Assembly (NCBI GenBank): GCA_010015675.1
Contig: ML977041.1
Coordinates: forward strand, 10,745 to 52,911
DNA: 42,167 bases
Source: Byssothecium circinans
Lineage: Eukaryota > Ascomycota > Dothideomycetes > Pleosporales > Massarinaceae
Direction: 5' to 3'
Shown piece by piece: positions 21,062 through 31,941 of the stretch (position 1 is the first letter of the stretch; each line of letters begins with the position of its first letter). Below the pieces are notes generated by a model, which saw nothing but the letters and a program-made list of their open reading frames with translations, did not search any database and was not told the DNA's origin. Made by a program: the position numbers and the translations under genes.

Positions 21062-22741
21062 TCAATACCATCTCATTCCCCTTCCAATAAAACTGATTCC
21101 ACCCAATGCCATACTGACGCCCGTGAAGATGACAAGCGGACCGTACTCGCTTCCATACACGCCTACCTTCCCTAGTTCGCCTGCTCCAATCAATGCTTCA
21201 CTAATGGGTCCGCTAAGCACATTTCCGATACCGCGGCCCGCCACAAGCACCGAAAATATCAGCGTCGTATCTGCCACCTCTTGTTTTTCGCTTATCAATT
21301 TCATGACCCCTGGATACGTTGTTGTATAGCAGCCGGCAAACAAGCCATATATGAAACAGAAAACCAGAAGCAAGGCCAAATGCGACGCAAAGCCCCAGAA
21401 GAGGAAGGCCGATAGTGTGGCTCCTATCGTCGTTATGAGGATGCATGTCGTGACATGCCAGCGATCCACGATCGAGCCCATGATTACGCATCCACAGGCT
21501 GCGGCGATGTTGATCAAGGTAAGCGTGAGTGCGGAGACACTGTTCGATGCGCCTAGAGTCTTTGCATATGTGGGCAAATAGAGGGCTGGTAAAAAGTACC
21601 CAAAGCCTTGGAAGATGTTACCAAGTTGGTGTATCAGAAAGATTTTGGATTTAAGAAAGGATAGGTCAAAAGTGCGGCGAGCAGTGGCCCGAGTAATGGG
21701 CACACGCGGTTTGAGGAATATGTACAGCGGCGCTGTGGCGACAAACAAGACCCTAGTACATGTTAGCGATGGCTCCCCTACAAACACATGTACTCGCGAA
21801 TTTTTGACTTACACAGCCCAGATGCGAAGAGTGGTGCGGAAGCCATATCTGTTGAGCAGGAATTGCAGGAGCAGCGGAATTACGACACCACCAAGACCAG
21901 TGCCTGCCTATGGCCCATGTCAGCTTTGCTGGACATCGTTTACGAGACTGCGAAGCAGCAAAAACGATCTCTAACACTTACCCACATCATGCCAAAAGCC
22001 AAGCCTTTCCTCTTCACAAACCATTCATCCACGAACTTGATCGCCGGGCTATAGCACAAAGCACCTCCAATTGCGGAGAACACACCCTGACTCACGATCA
22101 GATGCGCGACTTTCGTGCTTAATGAGCTGAGTGCAATAGACAAACACATGATGATCAGACCGACCAGGATGCAAGGCCTTTTCCACGTAGGATAGCACGC
22201 AAGCAGACTAAAAACAAACGGCGAAGAGAGATACATGAAGCCTAAACCGCAGGTACCGACTATGGCAATGTTTTTCTGGCCCTTGAATGGCGGGTGCGAG
22301 GAGTAGTACTCCTGGAAGATGCCGTAGGCGAATGGGAAACCTGGACAGTGTTAGCACAAATGATGTTTCGCAGGTGCGGCGATCGAAAGACGTACTCCAA
22401 ACCAAAACATTCAAAATGAAGGCCGAGAGGAGAAACAGCCATGCATGTTTTCCGGTGTCGACGGGGGGAAGCGATAAATCAGCATCTGCTGAATCAGCTC
22501 CCTCGTGATGTGGGTTTGCGGCGTTGAGTTCGACGTTAGAGTCGTGGCGAGGGTTCGATGCTACCGTCGCATGGACAGACTCATTTGTCGCCAGGTCCGC
22601 AGGTTGTGAGAGCACATTGCTTGTTGTTTTCTCGTGGAGATGGTTAATGTTGTCAGGCTCGATGGACTCGGAGTGCTGAGGTGTGGCTGACTCCAGCGAA
22701 GATTCAGGCTTTTCGGTATAGACCGAATGCGGAGTAGCCAT
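21062..22741 (-). CDS. MFS transporter, monocarboxylate-porter-like
   Basis: Four exons fit: 22741-22396, 22340-21982, 21907-21813 and 21752-21062. Introns are 55, 74 and 60 bp, all GT-AG; the second has a CTGAC branch and the third a CTAAC branch. The product is 496 residues. A hydrophilic Ser/His/Glu-rich cytosolic tail of about 95 residues precedes the first helix (AWLFLLSAFILNVLVWS). The joined exon 1/2 sequence WSFPFAYGIFQEYYSSHPPF is characteristic of fungal monocarboxylate-like (MCT/SLC16) MFS proteins. Other helices include FGMMWAGTGLGGVVIPLLLQ across exons 2/3. Twelve helices are expected. Export or uptake of an organic acid or pathway product is an inference from the neighbouring BVMO and methyltransferase. 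Confidence 0.88.
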
Positions 22742-23323
22742 GATGCTTCAATCGGACCTTCTTGGCGATGATTGTAAAGTTTAGAGTTTATGTCGCGATG
22801 AAGGTGCTCTAGTGCTTCAACTTTCTGGCGAGTTTTGAGTGTTATGAGTAATATCAGTACCCAGCCACCTCTCGAGAGTTATAAAATGATTACAAATACC
22901 ATCAATATTACTAATTTATCGATCGGGTGCGGTCCAATCGCGACTCACAGCTTTCGCGTGGAGATCTCTACCTATTCGGTCTTGCAGAGTAAGCTGCCAC
23001 CGCCGGTGAGTTAAGCGCGTATTGGCGATTGCGCGTTCAAATGGCGGTGTGACCAAATGCACTGGACCAACCTTTCGAGAAGAAAAGACCTTGCACAGAG
23101 ACGCGAAAAATGAGTTGATACAGTTACTAGCGATCGCGGCTTCACCCTTACAGGCAGCAACACCAACTCAGGCCGATGTGCCAGCAAGGGTCCAGCCCAC
23201 TTTTTGTTAATAGCTGACTAGTCAAACTGTCTGTTTAGCGTTCCATAGTCAGCGCTAACCCATTTACAGAAGGTGAGGCTAAGCAACACATGTTGCAGCT
23301 GGTGTGGGGCGAAGCCGCAATGT
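22742..23323. other. Promoter side of the MFS gene, no further gene seen
   Basis: It has an AT-rich segment (22,860-22,925) and mixed sequence. A 62-codon plus frame (23022-23210) has no supporting features. Confidence 0.5.
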
Positions 23324-23537
23324 CTGCAGCAATGTACGTGCAGCAGTGAGGGGAGAGGAGAGTGCGATGCAGGAAGAGAGCCATGCAGCTGTGCCTCAAC
23401 CACACAGGAATCCTGTATCTCTACACCGGCCTCGCCGATGCTATGCCTTACGCCTGCAGCAATTTACGTGCACCAGTAGAGGAGAGGAGAGTATGATGCA
23501 GGAATAGAGCTATGCAGCTGTGCCTTAACTACACAGG
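23324..23537 (+). repeat. Direct repeat of about 85 bp, two copies
   Basis: Copy 1 is 23324-23408 and copy 2 is 23454-23537. Both start ctgcagcaat and end acacagg. Copy 2 differs mainly by C-to-T and G-to-A changes (cctcaaccac against ccttaactac; agtgcgatg against agtatgatg), as expected if RIP hit the right-hand copy at the edge of the RIPed block. Confidence 0.75.
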
Positions 23538-23559
23538 TAGTCGCTGCCTCTCTACCTAC

Positions 23560-23730
23560 TCTACCTCTTTAGCTTGTCTCTATATCTCTGCCCTCTCTAC
23601 CTCCTTAGCTTGTCTCTATATCTTCGCTCTTTCTACCTCTTTAGCTTATCTCTATATCTCTACCCTCTCTACCTCCTTAGCTTGTCTCTACCTCTCCACC
23701 TCCTTGATTTACTACTACATCTCCGCCCTC
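23560..23730 (+). repeat. 36 bp minisatellite, about five copies
   Basis: The core agcttgtctc recurs at 23571, 23607, 23643 (one change) and 23679, an exact 36 bp period. Each unit alternates ctacctcttt and ctctatatctc. The plus strand stays open and would give 12-residue units (LSTSLACLYISA), but this is low-complexity polypyrimidine DNA and I do not call a gene. It marks the border to the TA-rich block. Confidence 0.85.
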
Positions 23731-24839
23731 TCCGCCTCCTAGATTTGTTGCTACCTCTCCTTAGCTAGCCCTTCTAGTTCTTACTTATATTAGACCGTTA
23801 GCTAGGCCTACTACTACTTACCTTTTACTAGATTAGCGTTATTTACTAGAGTATAGGTCTACTTACCTAATTCTACTTATATATAACTTATAGGTTCTAT
23901 AAATTCCCCTAAGTTAGTCTAGGTAACCTATTTATAGTCATTTTCTTTTTATGTAATACCTATACCTCTTAGGGGTTTAGGCTTCTTATTATATAGCCTC
24001 TTTCTATTAAGCTTCCATAGGTTGGCTAGTATCTCTCCATTAGGTTATAGCCTTATAAGAGGTTTCTATCTATTAGTTATATATGTCTCTTAGGTATTAT
24101 CTACCTTAAATAGCTCTTACTTAGTTTACCTATATTTATCCTCTTTAGCTTACTACTAGCTTTCTTACTCTACTAGCTAGAGTCTCTCCTCTTTAGCCTA
24201 CCTCTCTTACTTAGCTCCTTCCTGCCTCTCCTCTTCCTACTCTAATATTTGAGCTAGCTATTACTACTTAAAAATTCTCTCCCTCTACCTCTCTTCTTGC
24301 TCTACTAGTTAAATAAGCTATTCTAGCATAGCTTACCTCTATTTAGCTAGCTAAGAAAGCCATTTTTCCTTAGCCTGCCTCCACTTAGATAACTAAGCTA
24401 GCTATCCTTCCTTAGTCTACCTCTATTTGGATAGCTAAGCTAAATGTCCTTCTTTAGCCTGTCTCTACTTAGCTAGCTAAGCTAGATGCCCTTCCTTAGT
24501 CTGCCTCCATTTAGATAGCTAAGCTAGATGTCCTTCCTTAGCCTGCCTCTCCCTCTCTTGCTTGACTTGTCTCTGACTCTCCCTTCTCTCTACTAGCTAA
24601 GCGAACCGCTGCTGCTTAGCAAATTCCTATGTTTCTTCTTTAGTTTCTGCCCTAACTATCTCCTCTTCTTTAGGAGTTCGTGTTTATCCGTAAGATATGC
24701 TATAATTAATAATGTGGGCTAGTTTACCCTAAAAGGCAAAGTACACAGATCTATAGATAAAAAAAGATGTTATCTTAGGATTCTATTGCTTATTAGTGTC
24801 GTGCAACTTATCTAAAAATAGTGATAACTTGTCCTATTC

Positions 24840-26480
24840 ATAGTCCTTTGATTTTAGAACCCTATATCTTTTAGGTAGCTTTCTATTATTATTAACCTTA
24901 TATATATTTCTCACCTCCTCTTCTATTAGTACCTTAGCCGTAGAAAAAAATCCAACTATTTACTCTATATAGTCCTTAAAGGTGGTAGTATTATATTTGA
25001 AGTAATCTAGTCTCTTAGCCTCTAGTAGGGCTTTAAGAGTAATCTGCCTATTAGTAGACCCCTACATTAAGTTAAGGATTAGCGTAGACTTAAATCCTAA
25101 TTAATAGGCGTAAGCGGTAATCTTGCATAAGGTTACCTTGCTAGGTTTCTAGTCTAGTTTTGCTTTAGAGTAGCGTATAGTAATAATCTATATCTATTAA
25201 AGTGTGAAATCTTCTCTATCTAATAAATCTCCTAGCCTAAGTATGAATGTGGACTTAGATTCCTAAACTACGTATTAGCTAACTCTCTAATTTCCCTCTC
25301 TAAATGCTCTTAAGAGGGTAGAGGATACGGAATCCCTTAGCAATAACTCTAGAAGTGATTTTACGCATTTAATAGGCCCTTAGAAGTAGTTCATATCCTT
25401 AAAGTAGCTGTAGAAAGAAGGAATTAAGCGGTCTAAAGAGATAGATAGCACTTTTTCCTATAGAGCTTCGCGCTCTTGCTTATTAAAAGCACTGAAAATC
25501 TTGCCGCCACGTAATTAGCTATATAAATGTTCCCTATCAGCCCTATATGCGCCTAGAGCGGTAAGCTCCTAGGCTTTTATATTAGCTCTATTTAGCTTCT
25601 ACCTTACTTATAGATTAGGGAGAATCTTATTCTAAACTTCCTTAATATACCTAAGGTAGTAGAGATTTTCCTATTAAGTATAGTTAGTAATTAGAAGCGC
25701 CTGGTAAGAACCCTTACCTCATAGCATTTTATAGCGAAAATTTTGTATAACGTGCTTAATCGCATACCCTATTTTAATACTAGAATATCTAACTAAAGAT
25801 TAAATGCATGCATAAACTCTCTATAATAGAGAATCTACTTTAAGTTTCTTACTTTATATTTAGATATCACGTACAAACGAGCACACCACTAGTTCTCAAA
25901 GTATAGGTTCCTAGATATTTAGTATTCATGGATTTTGTAGTATATTTTGCTATTATCTAGCTGTTTTTTAAAAGAATACTCTTTAATAAGTTTAGTTTTT
26001 AGGTCGTCATTGAGATCTAGCTAAAAGTGTGAGAATCTATTTCTATATAGGGAAGGGCCTTTACCTGCGAGATATAGATCTATAACCTAGCGGCTGCCTA
26101 GATAGATATTTATAGCAGCTTAAATTTAGTATTTTCTATAGAGGTATTCTAATTAGAAACTAGCTGGAAAATCTAGCTCTAGACAGTCACGTGGATCTAG
26201 TAATTACTTAGCGGAAATTCCTAAAACTAAAATAGCATCCTTAAGCTAATGCTAATTAATAATAGCAGGAACACGACTTTAAAATTATGAAATATCTTGC
26301 TCATTCCCTGCCTTTAATAACGCTATAAGTTTTTTAGCATGCTTATCATCTACATCCCTTAAATTTTTAGGGTTATGTGGGAAATGTAATACCTTAATCT
26401 TTACTTAAGTAGCACCTCTAAGCTTTAAGATTCTCTCTGCTATAATTCTCTGCTCTCGTTTAATAAATCATGCCCGGCGC
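24840..26480 (-). pseudogene. RIP-destroyed DUF3723 gene (Starship-cargo family)
   Basis: No intact frame remains, but the minus strand reads as a DUF3723-like protein once RIP-type stops are ignored. In order: KVLHFPHNPKNLRDVDDKHA and RVPAIIN (26,400-26,245), a segment VIDLYLA (about 26,080), KLIKEYSFKKQLD and YYKIHEY (25,990-25,930), WCARLYVISKYKVRNLK (25,900-25,850), GMRLSTLYKIFAIKCYEV (25,775-25,715). After a frame change, perhaps an intron, come KITAYAYQLGFKSTLIL (about 25,110) and QIVGFFSTAKVLIEEE (about 24,960; first residue from a stop). The order and spacing match what I recall of DUF3723. The molecular function of the family is unknown; it is a common accessory gene of Starship giant transposons. 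The boundary at 26,480 is approximate. Confidence 0.62.
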
Positions 26481-26689
26481 ATGTTAAGGCAATAGTTAGG
26501 AATATACGATACTAGTAGAAGAGTAGATAGTATTATCTATCCTCCTATAGTTTATAGTGCTAAATCTGTTACTACGGTCACGTGCTCTATACATTCTAAG
26601 GAATAATTATGGCCCCGGCTATATCTATCACTTATCTCTTAGGAAAATTATAAAAGTAGGCATTATTCATACATATCTTCTTCTAACTA

Positions 26690-27740
26690 AGAACGACTGC
26701 GAACCTAGCCCTCTATTATATACTGCATAAAATAAGTTCCGCGTGGAATAAACGCTATACCTAAATTAATTTTAATGCACCCAGCGGGCTTAAGCGTTAA
26801 CCCGTAGGCATAAATAGCGTTAGTGGTAAAAATACAACCCTAAAGCGTAATAGAATAAAAGCCTTAGGAAGGAAGAGACTTAATACTATAGATAAAGAGA
26901 CTACAGATCTTAAGACTAGTTTAAAGGACCTTACACTTATTAAAGTAGCCAACTATAGGGTCAGGGCATACGAACATATCAGGATGAAATCTAGATCTCC
27001 TTAGGAAGACTATGAGAAATGTTAGGATCTCTAGCTTAGTGTTAAAGACTGGATTACTATAGCTAAATATAGAGGGGCTTAACCTAATACCATTGCAGTG
27101 AAAAGTTAGCTAAATAACCCTCTATTAAAGCTTGTCTTAGTAAAAAGGTTAGAAGTGCTAACTTTTAAGGAAAACGTCTATAAATTGTAGTAGGTATAGC
27201 ACACTAATATTATGTCTACCCTAGAAGTATTTAGGTTCAAGCGGACCTCCTATGTTGTTTTTAAATATATAGCCTATTCTATTTCTTATGTTGCTGGTAA
27301 TCCCCGCCTTAATAAAATTCAACTAGCTGTAATACTTGGATAGGTATCACCTAGGCGTAATACCTTGAACTAAGTCACTAGCTAACCGTGGTAGATACTC
27401 GCCGGGCTTGCACACCTTACAAAAGAAGGGTTCAAATATGGCTTGCTTACTTGTTTAAACATCCTTATTCATCCATATAGAGACGTAAAAATTAGTTAGT
27501 AAACGTCTAGTATTTTTAATCTCTATACTAATAAAATGTATAGCCAGCCTAGAAAATTATTATACCCGCACATCTAACGGCGCTTCCTAGTATGTCAAAG
27601 CGCTAAGCTCTATTATTACGGAACTAATAAATAGATACGCTAAAGAGGATAGAGCTATTAGCGTTAATAATTTGCGTTATTAGCCTCCTAGCTCTAATAC
27701 TGTTAGCTTCCTCTCTAAGACAACTTCTACTGCTTCAGTA
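26690..27740 (-). pseudogene. RIPed coding-like frame of unknown family, upstream of DUF3723 relic
   Basis: A single minus frame stays protein-like for about 350 codons, with interruptions of RIP type (TAG/TAA, one TGA in place of a likely Trp). Readable stretches include RLAIHFISIEIKNTRRLLTN, QAIFEPFFCKVCKPGEYLPR, LTFHCNGIRLSPSIFSYSNP and RRSRFHPDMFVCPDPIVGYF. I do not recognise it. It could be the N-terminal part of the DUF3723 protein, a separate cargo gene, or partly chance in low-complexity DNA. Confidence 0.3.
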
Positions 27741-30420
27741 TTTAAATTAATTAAGGTACGTTGGAGATTAATTTCCTATACTATAATCTAATATTCTCTA
27801 GCATCCGTTATTGCAGCTTCCTTAGCAAAAGGATATACTTATAGGGGTGGTATCCTTCGCCACTATTAGAACACGCATAGGTTATAAGTATCCATTAAGC
27901 TAGATTAATCTCCTAGATATTTTCTATTTCACGAGTATATTTTAAAATTAGATTAGCTCTTTTAGTACCTACTATAGTTATAATGTCTTACGCCATCACG
28001 GGACCACGTAATATAGGGTACGTAATCTAGGTTTAGATTAGACCTACCTAGCCCACGACCCTAAGATAAGAAGACTATAGATATAAAACTATCTCTTACT
28101 CCCCGCACTACGTCTCTATATCTAGCCCTAACCCTGACGGGCTAATACTATTACCACCATTTATTAAGCATTACCGCTAAATTGATTCCGCACGTAAACC
28201 TTAACACGTGTATAGCTAATTTTAGTACCTAAAGTTCCTATACTAGGTATCTTATAAGACTAGTTTTAGAATTCTTACTACGTTCCTAGTTTTAGCCCCC
28301 TGCTTTATCTAGTTCTAACTCCTTTCTATTTTAACGTTTACCTATTCTTTGCATGTAAAGAAGACCTATACTCTACTCTTTTATAGCTTCACCCGCATAT
28401 TTTCTTATACTCTCCTTAATAGTCATCTACACTACTATGGAAATTACGTAATTATATACCATTTTTATAGGTGGCATATTACTCTTTTTAATGCTTATTA
28501 ACTTCCGTCCTTATATAGAAGTATTTCTAAGGGCCGTTTCCCTTCTAGCATCTAAGTACTTTACCTACCCATGGATAATCCACCGCTATTGATACTTAGG
28601 CCCCTAGAGTCAAGCTGACGTTATTTTATAGTTATTTTACATTATGGTAAACACGTTCTATGTAGGCTTTAGAGTTCTAGATATCTTAACTGCTAGATTA
28701 TAAGCCGCAAATCTCTTATTAATTAATATAGTCCCTAATTTTACTAGCTCTCACCTAAGCTTTCTTATAGATATCCTTAGAATTCCTTTAAGTATATATT
28801 GACAAATTCATCGCTCTAGTAGGATTATATTGGTTTTGCTTTTACTCTTTCACGTTCTTACTATAATAGGAAGCTGAAACCCTTTTCCTTTACAAGTAGC
28901 AGAGAATCTATAGGGTCTTATTATAAGCTATTCCTCTATTATAAATTCTAAATAAGTTACTAACTATATCTAACGTTGTATAGGGAGGATCCTTACTATT
29001 CCTTCTTTTACTCTCTAGCCCTTTCCTCCATAGATTTTTATACGAACTATTTATCCGCATCCACTAGGCGTTAGCAATTATTTCTGCGTATTTAATTTAG
29101 TGATACTTAGAGTTAAAACTACTTGTTCCACGAATTTATACTTATATCTTTGTAATAGCATTTCTTTTGACACTCCTTCTCTAAGGGTTATTTATACATT
29201 AATCTCAAGCCCATATCACTTACTTTAAAGATACTATTAAAGTTGAATTAACCCTATCTCAACTACTAAAAGTTAAAGTAGGGTAGTATATTAATCTCTA
29301 GATTCTATTATTAAGCTTCTAGTCTATCTTTCAAAGTCACCCCTTCACCGTAGCGTCTTAGTTAGATAGGGAGTAGAATTCTTTAGATCTATTTATTAAG
29401 CCTTATAGAGGTATAACCTAGAAATTATTACATTATCTTACACCTAGCTCTAATAGTTTATAGCTGTACCTTAATAGTTCACTCCCCCACCTAGCTCTAT
29501 TTAGTAGGCTATATAGGATTAGCGCACTAGTAGGTAATTATAAGACTGTTCTTATAGTAGTAAGTAGTTCTAGTATAGTTGCACAGCTACTATACCTAAA
29601 ATAGCTAATCTATAGGTATAATGCTCGCAAGTCTCGCACTTACCAAGTGCATCTAGTGTAGCAATTAGAGACTAGAGGTAAGGCCCTAATTATAAGTTAC
29701 TAAGCTAGAACTTATAATACTTAGAGACTAGGATTATGGTACAATCTATAATTAACTAAGTTCTAAGGAATGATACTTTTCATGTTAGTATCTAATTCCT
29801 AATGCTATTATTGTGGTACGCTAATATAGTGCAGATCCTTAGCATCTTAATATATATTAAATTAGGAGGAGCGCATTTAGTGATGATAATAAGAGAGGTA
29901 GATAAAGTAGGTTAACCTATTAATTTAGATAATAGGTCCGCGGATCTTAAGAATATTATAAAAGGGGTGGATACGGTGGAATCACGCCAACTTATTAACG
30001 TGTAGAATGTGTCTACAGATCTTAAGATAATACTCTAGGAAGAGAGGGAGGAAAAACATATAAAAAGGCTATAAGAAGAGATAGAGGAGTAAGGGGAAAT
30101 TCTAGTAATAGGTAAGATCTTATACATTATGTTGTTTTCACGCTGCTAATTATTTATAGTGTCAGGAACCAACGAGTTATAAGACTAACTGTGGGATATT
30201 GTGCGTCCCTATTTAGATGATTAGGTAAGACTCCTTGAATTAGAGTATTAACTAGCGTAACTGTAAGGCCTGTTAAAGGAGGGAGGATCTAGTTCTAGAG
30301 TGAGTTTAAAAATGCTTTTCTTTATTTAGGGCTTAGCAATAGTCTGGCTACTATTCGTTTCATATTTGTAAGGGATATTAATATTCACATTCATTTAACC
30401 TATTCTATGATACTGATAAG

Positions 30421-30834
30421 GATGCAGCTAAATTTCCAGAGATGGAAATTATACTTCTCAAAGATGCGTTAACCGCTCGACACCCTCACCCGTCCCGCCG
30501 TAGAAACGCCCTATCACTTATTATTTTCAATCGCAGATTCCCGAGGATACAGTGCTGACCAAAATCGGTTTCCGGGTCTTGCTTGAGGAGGACGTAGATA
30601 AGCTAAATGAATATATAGAGATGGGAACGAGTCTGTACGGCTCCTAAGGTAATAGCAAATCAGTTTTGAACTATAGCCCTTATTAAGCAAATTATGTAAC
30701 TTAATGCGCATATACGAAAGATCTCATAAGAGCTCAGATCTCTGAGAGAAAGGTTTCCTGCTAAGCTTAAATCTCCTGTGTTAATATCACGGTGTATTGT
30801 AATCACCAACGGAACTTGTGACTTTTCAGGACGC
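30421..30834. other. Transition from TA-rich to normal composition, no gene seen
   Basis: GC content rises abruptly at about 30,470 (cgctcgacaccctcacccg). Only short frames are open. Confidence 0.45.
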
Positions 30835-31115
30835 CTCTCCGGGGAGACAAATCTGACTGGGGCGCCTCTCCTAGAAGAGAAATCTGACTGGGACGTTTCC
30901 CCTGGGACCTCTCTCCGTGGAGACAAATCTGACTGGGACGTTTCCCCTGGGACCTCTCTCCGGGGAGACAAATCTGACTGGGACGTTTCTCCCGGGAGAC
31001 AAATCCGGGGACGTCTCTCCAGGGAGACAAATCCGGGGACGTCTCTCCAGGGAGACAAATCTGACTGGGACGCCTCTCCGGGAAGAAATCTGACTGGGAC
31101 GTTTCTCCGGGTAGA
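30835..31115. repeat. Tandem array of hairpin-forming units
   Basis: The core aatctgactggg occurs six times (around 30,850, 30,881, 30,926, 30,971, 31,058 and 31,087; spacings about 30, 45, 45, 87 and 29 bp). It alternates with gtctctccagggagac-like segments that are self-complementary. Two further units carry aatccgggg in place of the core. All frames are open on both strands because the unit length preserves phase; these frames are repeat artefacts. Confidence 0.8.
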
Positions 31116-31226
31116 ACAGAGGCCAGGTTCAGAAGAGCTGTAACGTGGCGTAATCTTGGCATACTAGACTAGCTGACATCATTCGTATTAACTTGTACTG
31201 TATCTTGAGGAACCATACTGTCGGTG

Positions 31227-31311
31227 CAAGCTGTGGCGCATGGCAGTAGTTTTTCTCGAAGAATCTATGATCACGTGCCGTTTCTATTTTGGCTACGTGT
31301 CCCATTGCTGC
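31227..31311 (+). repeat. 85 bp repeat, inverted partner at 34103-34187
   Basis: It shares caagctgtggcgcatggc and atcacgtgccgtt with the reverse complement of 34103-34187 over its full length, with moderate divergence. Weaker similarity extends upstream. At the other site it lies at the 5' end of a pogo-type transposase, so it is probably the end of that transposon family. Confidence 0.7.
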
Positions 31312-31317
31312 TGCCCT

Positions 31318-31656
31318 GTAGGTAGTTACCTCCTTCGCATCGAACAATTCTGGCGCAATCTCGACAAGGATTGGGAGCAGTGGTTCATCAACTGTGCGCA
31401 AGTCAACATCGTTGGGTCGGGTGGAGGGAGTCTTGAGGGGTATCCTTTTGCGAAATTTCCTGGGAGCTATGATAAGAACGATCCTGGTGAGTTATTTTAC
31501 TGCCTGAATTTTCCGATAAAGATATATGGAAAGGAATCACTGATGATATCTACAGGCAACTTGAATCGTACAGAATTTTTCAGTAGGTGGCCTGTTGGGT
31601 ATTCTAACCTTTTGAATTGGGTTGCTCCAGGGCCTCCTGTGTGGACTGGTTCTTAA
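31318..31656 (+). pseudogene. C-terminal fragment of an AA9-like lytic polysaccharide monooxygenase
   Basis: The frame reads GSYLLRIEQFW, then WFINCAQVNIVGSGGGS, FAKFPGSYDKNDPG and finally APGPPVWTGS before TAA. This is the order expected at the C-terminus of AA9 copper monooxygenases, which cleave cellulose oxidatively: the YLLRxE strand, a CAQ strand, the PG-x-Y-x3-DPG motif and the PGPxVWTG end. A phase-neutral 69 bp intron (31487-31555, GTGAGT...TACAG) is possible but not required. The N-terminal His brace and two-thirds of the enzyme are absent; a repeat (31227-31311) abuts instead. It cannot be a working enzyme. The family call rests on short motifs. Confidence 0.5.
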
Positions 31657-31941
31657 AATTTATATCATGATTGTTCAGAGACCAACGTAGGTAGCCAGTG
31701 CTGAATTGATGCATTTACGCCTTTAGCTAAGGGCATATCTATCTAAAAAAAAAATACGGTTTACGGTGAAAGACTGTGCGAAAGAATGCAATTTTGTTGA
31801 CTGCTACACGCAACACATTTATTGAAAATCTATTTAGTCTACGAGAATTGAATAAGTAACAGAATAAAGAACCTCGAAGGCAAGGAATGAATAAGCAACA
31901 GAGTAAGAAACCTCGAAGGTAAGGCGCTAGGCAAGCGTAGC
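31657..31941. other. Short intergenic stretch, no gene seen
   Basis: It includes a short direct duplication: two copies of a 35-40 bp segment ending in cctcgaaggyaagg, at about 31,845-31,885 and 31,887-31,925. Confidence 0.45.

Larger units (their letters stand above)
23731..30420. other. TA-rich block degraded by repeat-induced point mutation
   Basis: Over about 6.7 kb there is essentially no long open frame. The sequence is dominated by TA, TAG and CTA steps, with C and G surviving mostly outside CpA/TpG contexts. This is the expected outcome of heavy RIP on a repeated element. Reading the minus strand and ignoring stops that fit CAR-to-TAR or TGG-to-TGA reveals long protein-like frames (see the entries at 24,840-27,740). 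Another such frame, unrecognised, runs on the minus strand from about 29,090 to 28,240, and a charged plus-strand frame lies at about 29,890-30,115 (TDLKIIL, EEREEKHIKRL). Confidence 0.85.

Noticed and set aside
23512..23768. Repeat protein with LSTSLACLYISA units
   Set aside because: Polypyrimidine minisatellite at the edge of RIPed DNA; openness follows from the 36 bp period.
30445..30490. tRNA-Ser/Leu-like D-arm on the minus strand (gtcgagcggttaacgc)
   Set aside because: No matching anticodon stem, T-arm B-box or acceptor pairing follows; probably chance.
30835..31115. CRISPR-like array
   Set aside because: Eukaryotic context, irregular spacing and repeat-derived spacers; a minisatellite-type array fits better.
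30778..31162. Open reading frames of about 120 codons on both strands
   Set aside because: They are produced by the tandem hairpin repeat, which keeps every frame open; no domain, start context or splice support.
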